Assembly: GCF_000384315.1 (NCBI RefSeq)
Contig: NZ_ARVW01000001.1
Span: forward strand, 1,063,746-1,127,745
From: Amycolatopsis nigrescens CSC17Ta-90
GTDB lineage: Bacteria; Actinomycetota; Actinomycetes; Mycobacteriales; Pseudonocardiaceae
Length of the DNA: 64,000 bases
Reading direction: 5' to 3'
Shown here piece after piece: positions 43,439 to 50,770 of the stretch (position 1 is the stretch's first letter; each line of letters starts with the position of its first letter). The translations under genes were made by a program, and so were the position numbers. Under the pieces are notes generated by a model that worked only from the letters and a program-made list of their open reading frames with translations, was not told the DNA's origin and searched no databases.

Positions 43439-43972
43439 TCAGCAGCCGGTGCTGCTGGTGACCGTGGTGTTGCCGAAGTACTTGATCGCCAGGCCGTTCA
43501 GCACCACGCGCTTGACGACGCCGCTGGCGCGCTGTTCGTAGTGCAGGTGCGGGCCGGTGGAACCGCCGGTGCTGCCGACCTTGCCGATGATGCTGCTGGT
43601 GGTGACGCTGGCGCCGACCGAGGTGTTGAACGAGTTGAGGTGCGCGTACAAAGTGGTCCAGCCGCTGCCGTGGTCGATCACGATGTACTTGCCGTAGGAG
43701 GTGCCGCCGAGGTCCCGCACGGTGGTCACCTTGCCGCTGGCGCTGGCGTGCACGTTCTTGCCCAGTGCGTCGCTGCGCTGGAAGTCGACCGAGTTCTGCG
43801 GGTTGTGGTTGGTGCGGGTGTTCGCGTTCCACACCTGCCCGCAGTCGAACGGGGTGCGGAAGTTGATCGCCTGCGCCTGCACGTCGGCGCTCGCCGGTAC
43901 CGCGGTTCCTGCCATGATCGCGGCGCCGGCCGCGAGCCCGGCGAATACTCTGCTGGCGGTCTTGGTTGCCAT
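43439..43972 (-). CDS. Secreted M23 metallopeptidase
   Basis: A 177-residue exported zinc endopeptidase of the lysostaphin/LytM type. The signal peptide is ASRVFAGLAAGAAIMAGTAVPASA; the catalytic domain has HNPQNSVDF (HxxxD-type zinc ligands), a beta-hairpin core (GKYIVIDHGSGWTTLYAHL) and GPHLHYEQ (HxH). It should cut peptidoglycan cross-bridges of its own or other bacteria. ATG 43972 has GGAGG 7 bases upstream and fits the signal peptide; the frame is open to 44020. Two tiny leader frames and a heptamer-repeat site lie upstream. Confidence 0.9.
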   Translation of the reverse strand: MATKTASRVFAGLAAGAAIMAGTAVPASADVQAQAINFRTPFDCGQVWNANTRTNHNPQNSVDFQRSDALGKNVHASASGKVTTVRDLGGTSYGKYIVIDHGSGWTTLYAHLNSFNTSVGASVTTSSIIGKVGSTGGSTGPHLHYEQRASGVVKRVVLNGLAIKYFGNTTVTSSTGC

Positions 43973-44044
43973 GACGATTCCTCCAGTTTTCAAAGATCGA
44001 AAGACGGAAATCCCAGCCATGCTGTGTCTTCTAAAAAAGGAGAT

Positions 44045-44071
44045 TTATGCACCCAAGTTGGTACGGCTCAT
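44045..44071 (-). CDS. Possible leader mini-ORF 2 (8 codons)
   Basis: ATG 44071 overlaps the stop of the preceding 23-codon frame (ATGA) and encodes MSRTNLGA before TAA. It is followed at once by AAATCTCCTTTTTT, complementary to the leader Shine-Dalgarno sequence. Coding status is unproven; a regulatory role in the M23 mRNA leader is possible. Confidence 0.3.
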   Translation of the reverse strand: MSRTNLGA

Positions 44072-44139
44072 ACGCCCGTCTCCCCGGTATCGACCCGCCG
44101 CGACCACCCTCCGGGCGGCCCCGTCGGCTCGATGTGCAT
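44068..44139 (-). CDS. Possible leader mini-ORF 1 (23 codons)
   Basis: ATG 44139 follows a strong AAGGAGAG two bases upstream and encodes a 23-residue Gly/Pro-rich peptide (MHIEPTGPPGGWSRRVDTGE...) ending in an ATGA overlap. It lies 35 bases downstream of the heptamer-repeat site and about 95 bases upstream of the M23 peptidase gene, so it would be the first frame of that transcript. The ribosome-binding site is the main support. Confidence 0.4.
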   Translation of the reverse strand: MHIEPTGPPGGWSRRVDTGETGV

Positions 44140-44174
44140 AACTCTCCTTGTGCGGCGAAGCGTAAAAAGGCGAC

Positions 44175-44192
44175 ATACAAGACCCGTACAAA
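44175..44192 (-). promoter_or_regulatory. SARP-type direct heptamer repeat upstream of the M23 peptidase gene
   Basis: Reading leftward, TTTGTAC-GGGT-CTTGTAT: the YKTGTAY pair with 4-base spacer, between the sialidase stop and the M23 leader. A TTTTTACG stretch lies about 8 bases downstream, where SARP-dependent -10 elements are usually found. Confidence 0.7.
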
Positions 44193-44199
44193 TCCGGCC

Positions 44200-46038
44200 C
44201 TATCCGGTCGTGTCGAACGGCAGGTGCAGGCGCAGCCCGGCGGACGGGCCGCCGTCCGACGTGGCCAGCGAACCGATCTCCGCGGCGGTCAACGCCCGGT
44301 CGTAGAGCCGGTAGTCGTCCAGCGAGCCCCGCAACCGGTACTGGCCGTCCAGTCGCTGCCCGGCGTGCACGGCGAACGGCCGGCCCGGGCTGACCGAGCC
44401 CTGCAACCCGGAACCGGTGGCGGCGAGCGCGCCGTCCAGGTAGAGCCGGACCGTGCCGCCCGCGCGCTGCAGCGCGAAATGGTGCCATGCCTTGTCGTTC
44501 AGCGCGGCAGCCGAACTAACGGTGACCCCGCCGGTCGGCCCGTTCTCCAGATGCGCCCGGATCCGGCCGCTTTCCGGCTCGGCCCGCAGCCACACCTGCG
44601 AGAACCCGTCACCCTGGTTGTACGCCCACAACAGCGCCTGCCCGGCGGTGCTCGCGCCGTAGTTGAACCAGCCGGACCAGGTGAAGTCGCCGCCGCCGGT
44701 GGCCAACGACTCGGCGAACGGCAGCTGCACGTAGTCGTCCGTGCCGTCCAAGGAGACCGCCTTCCCGAACCGGCCCGCGGCGAGCACCGGGCCGCCGCGC
44801 AGGTAGGCGTTGTTGCCCTGCGGTGAGACATCCGGGGTGACCGGCACGCCGGCGGTGGCGCCGTCCGGCAGCCCGAGCGCGGACTCGGTCAGCGTCGCCC
44901 ACCGGATGGTCTCGTTCGCGTTGAACTCCGGCCCCGCCTCGAACAGCAGCCCGGCCGTACCGGCGCCGAGCGGGACCAGGTCGGAGTAGGCCGCGTCCTG
45001 ACCCCAGACCAGCACCCCCTGGTCCCAGTTGGCGCCCTCGTCGAAGGAGGACCGCACGCGCAGCTCCTTGCGGCGGTCGCAGGTGGACGGGCCGGCGAAC
45101 AGGATCCGGTTGTACTTCGAACCTTCGTCGGTGGCCCGCAGCCGGCCCACCGAGCCCTGCACCGGCGGGGTGACCAGGTCGGGCTCGAAGGTGAACTTCT
45201 TGCTGAAGGTCGCGCCACCGTCGGAACTGATCGCGTACGCGCGGTTGTCGCGGCCCTGGTTGACGCATTTGTCGCCGTCGCTGTTCGCGTCGTTGCGCGC
45301 GGCGGCGTAGATCCGGCCGTCGGTCAGCTCGACCACGCTGATCTCCTGCGGGTTGAGCGTGGCCGTGGTGCTGATGTCGGTGGCTCCGCGCCGCCAGTTC
45401 AGTCCCCCGTTGTCGCTGTAGACCAGCGATCCCGCGCCTTCACCGGAGCCGAAGCTCATCCCGGCCAGCAACCGCCCGGCATGCTCGCCCCTGGTCAACA
45501 CGATGCCGTGGGACGGCCCGGTGGCGAGCCAGCCCGGCGCCACGGGGAACCCCAGCTCGGTGGTCAGCTCGCGGGGCACGCCCCAGGTCAGCCCGTTGTT
45601 CTCGCTGATCGACACCCGCGGGATGCGGCCGCAGGCCGGCGCCTTGACGCACTGGTAGGTGGACAGCAGCACGATCCGGTCGGTGCCGGGGACCACGATC
45701 GGCACCGGGTTTCCCTTGGTGTCCCCGTGTCCCTCGATCACCACCTTGGCCGGGCCCCAGCTCTTGCCGCCGTCGGTGGAGCGTTTGGAGACCAGGTCGA
45801 TGTCACCGGCGTCGGCGCAGAACTTGGCGCCGCCGTTGCGCCCTTCGGCGAAGGCGAGCAGGTCGCCGTTGTTCGCCTTGACCACGGACGGGATGCGGAA
45901 GCAGTCGTAGCCCTCGGTCTTCTCGCGGAAGACCACGGTGTTCGCGATGGCCGCCGACGCCGCTGGCGCCGGGGTGAAGGCCAGTACCAGCAGGACGCCG
46001 AGCAGCACCGGCAGGGATCTGTGCGGGATTTTCGCCAT
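44200..46038 (-). CDS. Secreted exo-alpha-sialidase (GH33) with LamG-like domain
   Basis: A 612-residue exported enzyme. Signal peptide to about residue 28 (LPVLLGVLLVLAFTPAPAASA); six-bladed propeller with the FRIP motif (DCFRIPSVV, arginine-triad Arg) and four Asp boxes (STDGGKSW, SDNGGLNW, SSDGGATF, SFDEGANW); then from about 420 a concanavalin/LamG-like lectin domain (FGKAVSLDGTDDYVQLP ... AWHHFALQRAGGTVRLYLDGAL). It releases terminal sialic or related nonulosonic acids from glycans. The ATG lies only 23 bases from a heptamer-repeat site and lacks a good Shine-Dalgarno sequence. Confidence 0.92.
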   Translation of the reverse strand: MAKIPHRSLPVLLGVLLVLAFTPAPAASAAIANTVVFREKTEGYDCFRIPSVVKANNGDLLAFAEGRNGGAKFCADAGDIDLVSKRSTDGGKSWGPAKVVIEGHGDTKGNPVPIVVPGTDRIVLLSTYQCVKAPACGRIPRVSISENNGLTWGVPRELTTELGFPVAPGWLATGPSHGIVLTRGEHAGRLLAGMSFGSGEGAGSLVYSDNGGLNWRRGATDISTTATLNPQEISVVELTDGRIYAAARNDANSDGDKCVNQGRDNRAYAISSDGGATFSKKFTFEPDLVTPPVQGSVGRLRATDEGSKYNRILFAGPSTCDRRKELRVRSSFDEGANWDQGVLVWGQDAAYSDLVPLGAGTAGLLFEAGPEFNANETIRWATLTESALGLPDGATAGVPVTPDVSPQGNNAYLRGGPVLAAGRFGKAVSLDGTDDYVQLPFAESLATGGGDFTWSGWFNYGASTAGQALLWAYNQGDGFSQVWLRAEPESGRIRAHLENGPTGGVTVSSAAALNDKAWHHFALQRAGGTVRLYLDGALAATGSGLQGSVSPGRPFAVHAGQRLDGQYRLRGSLDDYRLYDRALTAAEIGSLATSDGGPSAGLRLHLPFDTTG

Positions 46039-46061
46039 GCCCGCAAGCCTGGAGCGCCCGG

Positions 46062-46079
46062 ATACAAGTCGTGTACACG
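46062..46079 (-). promoter_or_regulatory. SARP-type direct heptamer repeat upstream of the sialidase gene
   Basis: Reading leftward, CGTGTAC-ACGA-CTTGTAT: the YKTGTAY pair with 4-base spacer, ending 23 bases before the sialidase ATG, almost the same distance as at the SH3 protein gene (22 bases). Confidence 0.7.
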
Positions 46080-46089
46080 GGACGGACGC

Positions 46090-46845
46090 TCAGTGCGGCT
46101 CGCGCTCGTGCCGCCCCGCGATCAGTTCCTGGACCCAGATCTTCGCCCGCACCACCGGTTCCCTCAGCTTGCGCTCGCGCCACAGCGCCTTGGTCAGCTT
46201 CCGGCCGCTGCCGCGGTAGCGCCAGCGGGCCCACGGCGAGTGCGGCCTGGCCAGCCGCACCGCGCCGACCACGATCAGCACCGGGATGAACACCCCGATC
46301 AGTCCGGCCCAGATCTTGCCCTTGAGCAGCGTGACCACCGCCAGCAGCAAGTCGAGCACCACGATCACGGTGACCATCCCGTCACCGTCCGCCGGCGCCA
46401 GCGCGCCGAGGTCGTCGACCGGGCCCGGCCGGAATCCGAGCAGCATCAGCCCGGTCAACGCGATCGCGACGAACACCGCGTCCACCGACACCCGGCCCTT
46501 CTCGGACCAGTAAACATCGCTGAGATGCAGGATGAGCGCGAACTCGTCCAGCACCAGTGCCGAGCCGACGCCGAACAACGCGGCCACCACCGCCCGCCAG
46601 ACCGGCTCACCGTCCGGCACCACCAGCCCGGCCACGCCGCCGACCAGCATGAACACCACACCGAAGACCACGTGATGGATGTGCAGCCCGCCGGGGGTGA
46701 TGTTGCCGGGCCACCAGCGCACTTCGGCACGGATCAGCCGGACCGAGAGCCGGATGAAGCCGAACCCGACGATCATGCCGGTGAAAAAGCACAGCAACGG
46801 AACCCGGCCGGTCGCCACGAAGGTAGCGACGAACCATTCATTCAT
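46090..46845 (-). CDS. Conserved integral membrane protein
   Basis: A protein of about 251 residues with six or so membrane helices (VPLLCFFTGMIVGFGFIRLSV; HHVVFGVVFMLVGGVAGLVV; AVVAALFGVGSALVLDEFALIL; VDAVFVAIALTGLMLLGF; TVIVVLDLLLAVVTLL; GLIGVFIPVLIVVGAV) and a basic C-terminal tail (RWRYRGSGRKLTKALWRERK). The intramembrane LHIHH and VLDEFALILHLSDVYW segments are conserved-looking and could bind metal or lipid. ATG 46845 is preferred because the open frame further upstream lacks a ribosome-binding site. Function unknown. Confidence 0.75.
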   Translation of the reverse strand: MNEWFVATFVATGRVPLLCFFTGMIVGFGFIRLSVRLIRAEVRWWPGNITPGGLHIHHVVFGVVFMLVGGVAGLVVPDGEPVWRAVVAALFGVGSALVLDEFALILHLSDVYWSEKGRVSVDAVFVAIALTGLMLLGFRPGPVDDLGALAPADGDGMVTVIVVLDLLLAVVTLLKGKIWAGLIGVFIPVLIVVGAVRLARPHSPWARWRYRGSGRKLTKALWRERKLREPVVRAKIWVQELIAGRHEREPH

Positions 46846-47049
46846 CCCGGTCACCCGCCCTCGAAGCCGGCCGCCACCGGTCGGCGGCACCACGCACGGC
46901 TGTGTGTACAGCTTCTTCATCGTGGCGCGCTCGGGTGTCGTATCGGTTCCTGTCGCGATCCGCTGAAATCGGGCGCGCCCCCGACACCACCTGTACCACC
47001 TATCGGGGACGGAACCACCGGATTCGAACAGACTTCTCGGAGTGCGCGC

Positions 47050-47337
47050 TCACCGGCCGTCCCCGGGCAGCCGGACGGCCAGCCTGCCCGCCAGCTCGGT
47101 GCTGGCGATCCGCAGGTCCTCCGCGGCGGCCGCGGCCTGGTCCAGCTCGCAGCGCACGATCGCGACCAGCTCGGGATCGGTCAGCCCGGCGGGCGGCTGC
47201 CCGCGAAGCCGGTCCAGCCTGCCGGTGATCGTGGCCGCGGTACGCGCGATGGCCGCCAACTCGGCCTGTGCCTCGGCGACTCCTGGCGCGCTCGCCGGGA
47301 TCGCCTCGGCGTTCAACTCGGAGTTCAGCTCGGCCAT
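47050..47337 (-). CDS. Small helical hypothetical protein, 95 aa
   Basis: A 95-residue, Ala/Leu/Glu-rich protein predicted to be helical (GVAEAQAELAAIARTAATITGRLDRLRG; LVAIVRCELDQAAAAAEDLRIASTELAGRLAV), possibly a coiled coil. It starts at ATG 47337 with AGG 4 bases upstream, 204 bases upstream of the membrane protein gene on the same strand and divergent from the GAF-ANTAR gene. No family recognised. Confidence 0.55.
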   Translation of the reverse strand: MAELNSELNAEAIPASAPGVAEAQAELAAIARTAATITGRLDRLRGQPPAGLTDPELVAIVRCELDQAAAAAEDLRIASTELAGRLAVRLPGDGR

Positions 47338-47526
47338 CGGACCTGGACGTCGTCGCTAGGCTCGGTCATCGGTATCTCCCGGGGAGTCGCACGAAAAGGG
47401 GGACCGTTGAGCGACGTATAGCCGTTTCCCTGGCCGGCCAAACCCCCTCGGCGCCCGGCGGCGGGCCGGACCGCATATGTTGAAGGCGGGTCGGGGTGGC
47501 CCAGAGCAGGCACGGAAGGACGGGAC

Positions 47527-48309
47527 ATGACCGAGGCCGTGCGATCGAGCCGCTGGATACTGGACGTACCCGAGAACCTCTCCGTCGCCGAGTTGCGGAC
47601 GGCGAACGCGGCGGACGCCCCGGTCGCACTGGCCCGCAGCTTCGCCGACCTGGCCCATCACCTGTACGGACGACAGAGCGGCGAGCAGGTGATCGACGCC
47701 GTGCTCGCCTACTCGGTCACCGGGCTGACCGGCTGCGACCATGCCGGCGTCTCACTGGTCCGCCGCGGCGGCCGGATCAGCACCCCGGCCACCACCGACG
47801 ACCGGGCGGCGAAACTGGACGAGCTCCAGTACACCCTCCGCGAAGGCCCCTGCGTGCAGGCGATCTGGGACGAGCGCAGCTTCAGCGTGCCCGACCTGGC
47901 CGCGGACCCGCGCTGGCCGAAGTACGGCCCGGCCGCGGCCGCCCGCGGCGCCCGGTCCATGCTCGCCTTCCAGCTGTTCACCGACAAGCGCACGCTGGGC
48001 GCGCTCAACCTCTACTCGGGCAGCGTGCGCGGCTTTACCGACGAGGACGAGCAGTTCGGGCTGCTGCTCGCCGCGCACGCCGCGGTCGCGCTGGACGCGG
48101 CCAGGACCCGCACCGAGCTGCGGGCGGCGATCGAAAGCAGGCAGGTGATCGGCGAGGCGCTCGGCATCCTCAAGGAGCGGCACCACCTGACCTCGGAAGA
48201 CGCCTTCACGACGCTCACCGAGGCGTCCCAGCGGCTGAACATCAAGCTGCGGGACCTGGCGGAAAAGGTCAGCACCACCGGCGAAGACCCGGCGACCATC
48301 ACGTCCTGA
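47527..48309 (+). CDS. GAF and ANTAR domain RNA-binding antiterminator
   Basis: A 260-residue regulator: N-terminal GAF domain (about residues 45-185; AGVSLVRRGGRISTPATTDDRAAKLDELQYTLREGPCVQAIW) and C-terminal ANTAR domain (about 195-250; LRAAIESRQVIGEALGILKERHHLTSEDAFTTLTEASQRLNIKLRDLAEKV). ANTAR proteins bind paired RNA hairpins and prevent termination; the GAF domain would sense a ligand or signal. ATG 47527 with GAAGG upstream. The RNA targets are not evident here. Its end overlaps the convergent GT87 gene by 11 bases. Confidence 0.92.
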   Translation: MTEAVRSSRWILDVPENLSVAELRTANAADAPVALARSFADLAHHLYGRQSGEQVIDAVLAYSVTGLTGCDHAGVSLVRRGGRISTPATTDDRAAKLDELQYTLREGPCVQAIWDERSFSVPDLAADPRWPKYGPAAAARGARSMLAFQLFTDKRTLGALNLYSGSVRGFTDEDEQFGLLLAAHAAVALDAARTRTELRAAIESRQVIGEALGILKERHHLTSEDAFTTLTEASQRLNIKLRDLAEKVSTTGEDPATITS

Positions 48310-49537
48310 CCGGCACCAGTGGGTCGAGGGTGACCCGCGCACGCCGCTGCCGCACCAGCAGCACGGCGCCGATGACCACCACGAACAGCAGGTAGAAGTT
48401 CGCCACCAGGAAGGTGCCGGCGGTCAACGGCGCGTCGCCGTTGCGGCCGGGCGTCCACGAGGGCGGGCGCAGCAGGAACACCGCCACGGTGATCGGCAGC
48501 AGCACCTGGGCCAGCCGGTCGCCCAGCCCGGATTCGGCGACCAGCAGCACCGCCAGCGGCACCACCCATACCCAGTGGTGAATCCAGGACACCGGGCTGA
48601 CCAGCAGCGCCAGGAACGCGGTGACCAGCATCGCGGACACCGGCCGCCCTTGCCGGTGGTAGTGCCGCACCAGCACCAGCCCGCCGACCGCGAACACCGC
48701 GGCGATCGCGTAGGCCACCGGCTGCGACCAGGATGCCTGTTCGGAGAGCCGCCGCACCGCACCGCCGACGGACTGGTTCCAGGTCCAGTCGGTGGGACCG
48801 ATCCGTGACGAGTCGAACACGGTATGTGTCCAGAACCGGATCGTGTCGTGCGGGGCGATCAGCAGCATCAGCCCCTGCAGCCCGACGAAAGTGCCCGCGG
48901 CCCGCGCCGCGTCCGCCTTGCGGCCGGTCAGCAGCAGGTGCACCACGAAGATCAGCGGGGTGAGCTTGGTCGCCGCCGCGACCCCGACCAGCACCCCGCC
49001 AAACTTGCCGGCCCGCCCGGTGGCCCCGCAGACCACCAGCAGGTCCACCACCACCAGCGCCATCAGCAACGCGTTGACCTGGCCGTACTCCAGGGTCACC
49101 CAGACCGGCGTGGTGGCCGAGAGCACCAGGCCGAGCACCACCGCGCCCCAAGCCGGGGACAGCCACGACGGCCGCCGCGGCAGGTGGCGCAGCACCAGGT
49201 AGGCGACCAGCACCACGCACAGCACCGAGAACGCGTTCAGCAGGCCCCAGGCCACCTGCGGCGGGAACAGCACCAGCGGCACGAACAGCAGGGCGGCGAA
49301 CGGCGCGTAGGTGAACGGGAGCTGCGCATAGGCGGGCTCGAACGGCAGCGAGTCGGAGTCGTACAGCGGGAAGCCGTGCAGCAGCGCGGCCGCGCCGCCG
49401 TGGTAGACGGCCGTGTCACCGCCCTCGGGTAACCCGTTCAGGTAGGAGAGCACCCCGCGCACCGTGAACCCGGCGACCACGAGCGCCAGTACCAGCCAGA
49501 TGGCCCAGCGACCTCGCACTACTCCCCCAACACCCAC
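48299..49537 (-). CDS. GT87-family (DUF2029) polyprenyl-phosphate mannosyltransferase-like membrane protein
   Basis: A polytopic membrane protein of about 412 residues with roughly 10-12 helices, related to the GT87/PimE-type GT-C mannosyltransferases that use polyprenyl-phosphomannose on the outer face of the membrane. The first extracytoplasmic loop contains GGDTAVYHGGAAALLHGFPLYD, where the catalytic Asp of GT-C enzymes is found, followed by FTYAPFAALLFVPL. GTG 49537 was chosen; the open frame upstream encodes an Arg/Pro-rich segment that looks non-coding, and GTG 49519 is an alternative. Likely role: envelope glycolipid or lipoglycan mannosylation. Confidence 0.85.
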   Translation of the reverse strand: MGVGGVVRGRWAIWLVLALVVAGFTVRGVLSYLNGLPEGGDTAVYHGGAAALLHGFPLYDSDSLPFEPAYAQLPFTYAPFAALLFVPLVLFPPQVAWGLLNAFSVLCVVLVAYLVLRHLPRRPSWLSPAWGAVVLGLVLSATTPVWVTLEYGQVNALLMALVVVDLLVVCGATGRAGKFGGVLVGVAAATKLTPLIFVVHLLLTGRKADAARAAGTFVGLQGLMLLIAPHDTIRFWTHTVFDSSRIGPTDWTWNQSVGGAVRRLSEQASWSQPVAYAIAAVFAVGGLVLVRHYHRQGRPVSAMLVTAFLALLVSPVSWIHHWVWVVPLAVLLVAESGLGDRLAQVLLPITVAVFLLRPPSWTPGRNGDAPLTAGTFLVANFYLLFVVVIGAVLLVRQRRARVTLDPLVPVRT

Positions 49538-49589
49538 GGCTGCCTTGTCGGCTGGCAACGGTAGCAGTTCGATCAGGAGAGCTTGTCGA

Positions 49590-49772
49590 TCAAGGTTTCC
49601 TGCCGCCCGCGGCCGCCTGCGGCCCGCCGGCCTGCTGCTTGCCGTCCGTCGAGGGGTTGGCCGCCGCGGCGGCCGTCTTGTGCTCGGCCGCGGGCTTGGA
49701 GTCCGCCGCTGGGCTCTGCTCACCGAAATGCCGGCGGCAGTATGTCGCGTATCGCCTTGCTCCCGCGGTCAT
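49590..49772 (-). CDS. Small hypothetical protein, 60 aa
   Basis: Begins at ATG 49772 with GGAG 7 bases upstream and encodes 60 residues: a basic start (MTAGARRYATYCRRHFGE) followed by an Ala/Lys/Gly/Gln-rich, presumably disordered tail. It lies 52 bases upstream of the GT87 gene on the same strand. Ribosome-binding site and length support it; nothing else does. Confidence 0.45.
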   Translation of the reverse strand: MTAGARRYATYCRRHFGEQSPAADSKPAAEHKTAAAAANPSTDGKQQAGGPQAAAGGRKP

Positions 49773-49865
49773 CGCCTTTCTCCGAATGCTCGGCAGAACC
49801 GAATTTGCGTGTAACCACACTAACTCTTTCGGCCTAACACTGCCACCGACTTAAGTTAATGATCA

Positions 49866-50303
49866 ATGGAGACCTCAGCGCACAGTCATGATGGCAAGGT
49901 GGACTTCGACGAGACAGCGGCGGCCCGTGCAGCCGCCGCACGGACGATCCTCGCCGGGCTCGGCGAACCCGGCGCGGACGCCGCTTCCGACAACGGGCAG
50001 GTCATCGTGCACCTCGCCCGCAACGGTGACCTGGCCGGCATCGACATCGATCCCCGCGCCGGTGACGTCAAGCAGCTCGAACGCGACATCCTCCAGGCAT
50101 GGCGGCGTGCCCAGCGAACGGTGCACCTTGCCGCGCAACAGGAGTTGCAAGCCGAGACCGGCATCGAAACCGACCAGAGCTACTACGACGCCATCGACGA
50201 ACGCTTCGGTGCGCCGGACTCGAAACCCCGGCCCGAGCGGCCGGCCCGGCGCACCGACGACGACGAGGACTTCGGGGACCAGACCTTCACGTACAACCTC
50301 TAG
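49866..50303 (+). CDS. YbaB/EbfC-like protein of an ESX-type operon
   Basis: A 145-residue protein resembling the YbaB/EbfC DNA-binding-like family that accompanies actinobacterial type VII substrates: NGQVIVHLARNGDLAGIDIDPRAGDVKQLERDILQAWRRAQRTVHLAAQQEL, with an acidic tail (TDDDEDFGDQ). It opens a rightward operon with an ESX-associated protein and a large polymorphic toxin. No Shine-Dalgarno sequence precedes ATG 49866, and the upstream region is AT-rich. It is probably a partner or chaperone for the secreted proteins rather than a transcription factor (inference). Confidence 0.75.
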   Translation: METSAHSHDGKVDFDETAAARAAAARTILAGLGEPGADAASDNGQVIVHLARNGDLAGIDIDPRAGDVKQLERDILQAWRRAQRTVHLAAQQELQAETGIETDQSYYDAIDERFGAPDSKPRPERPARRTDDDEDFGDQTFTYNL

Positions 50304-50379
50304 CGGAACGGTCACCAGCGGCAACACGTCCAAGACATCGAGCAAGGCGCACTGAAACAACTGAAGGGGCGGCGGCGGG

Positions 50380-50757
50380 ATGAGCGAAACACGGCCAGAA
50401 TCGGGCGGTGGCGGAGCGGGCGGGTTCTTCATCGATCCGGACGCGGTACGACAGGCGGCACAGGCCGCGCTGGACGTGGCGCACCGCCTTCGACTGGAAG
50501 CCACGTACGGGCCGACCGGATTGTCGCGGGCGGGAGGGCAGGGTGCGGGCGCGCAGCCTCCGGCCACGGTCGGCGAAGGTTTCGATCTCGACGACGGCTT
50601 CAAGGAATTCGCGAACGGCTGGAACCGGCGCATGGAGCGCTTCGTCGACGCCTGCGAGCAGGTAGGTCGAGCACTACAGCGCAGCGCCGAAACCAAACAG
50701 GAATTCGACTACGCCACGGCGCTGAAGATGTACGACAACCTCGACCGCATGCAATGA
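50380..50757 (+). CDS. ESX secretion-associated (WXG100-like/EspC-like) protein
   Basis: A 125-residue helical protein: GGFFIDPDAVRQAAQAALDVAHRLRLEATYG resembles the EspC-type N-terminus, FANGWNRRMERF stands in the position of the WxG turn, and the C-terminal ALKMYDNLD fits the YxxxD/E type VII export signal. It would be secreted through an ESX-like system, pairing with the following toxin. ATG 50380 follows AAGGGGCGG; the gap to the toxin gene is 13 bases. No secretion machinery gene lies in the window. Confidence 0.75.
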   Translation: MSETRPESGGGGAGGFFIDPDAVRQAAQAALDVAHRLRLEATYGPTGLSRAGGQGAGAQPPATVGEGFDLDDGFKEFANGWNRRMERFVDACEQVGRALQRSAETKQEFDYATALKMYDNLDRMQ

Positions 50758-50770
50758 CCAGGGGGACACG

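Noticed and set aside
46890..46915. A fifth heptamer-repeat site near the membrane protein gene (CTGTACACAC)
   Set aside because: Only one half resembles YKTGTAY; the second heptamer at the 11-bp position does not match.
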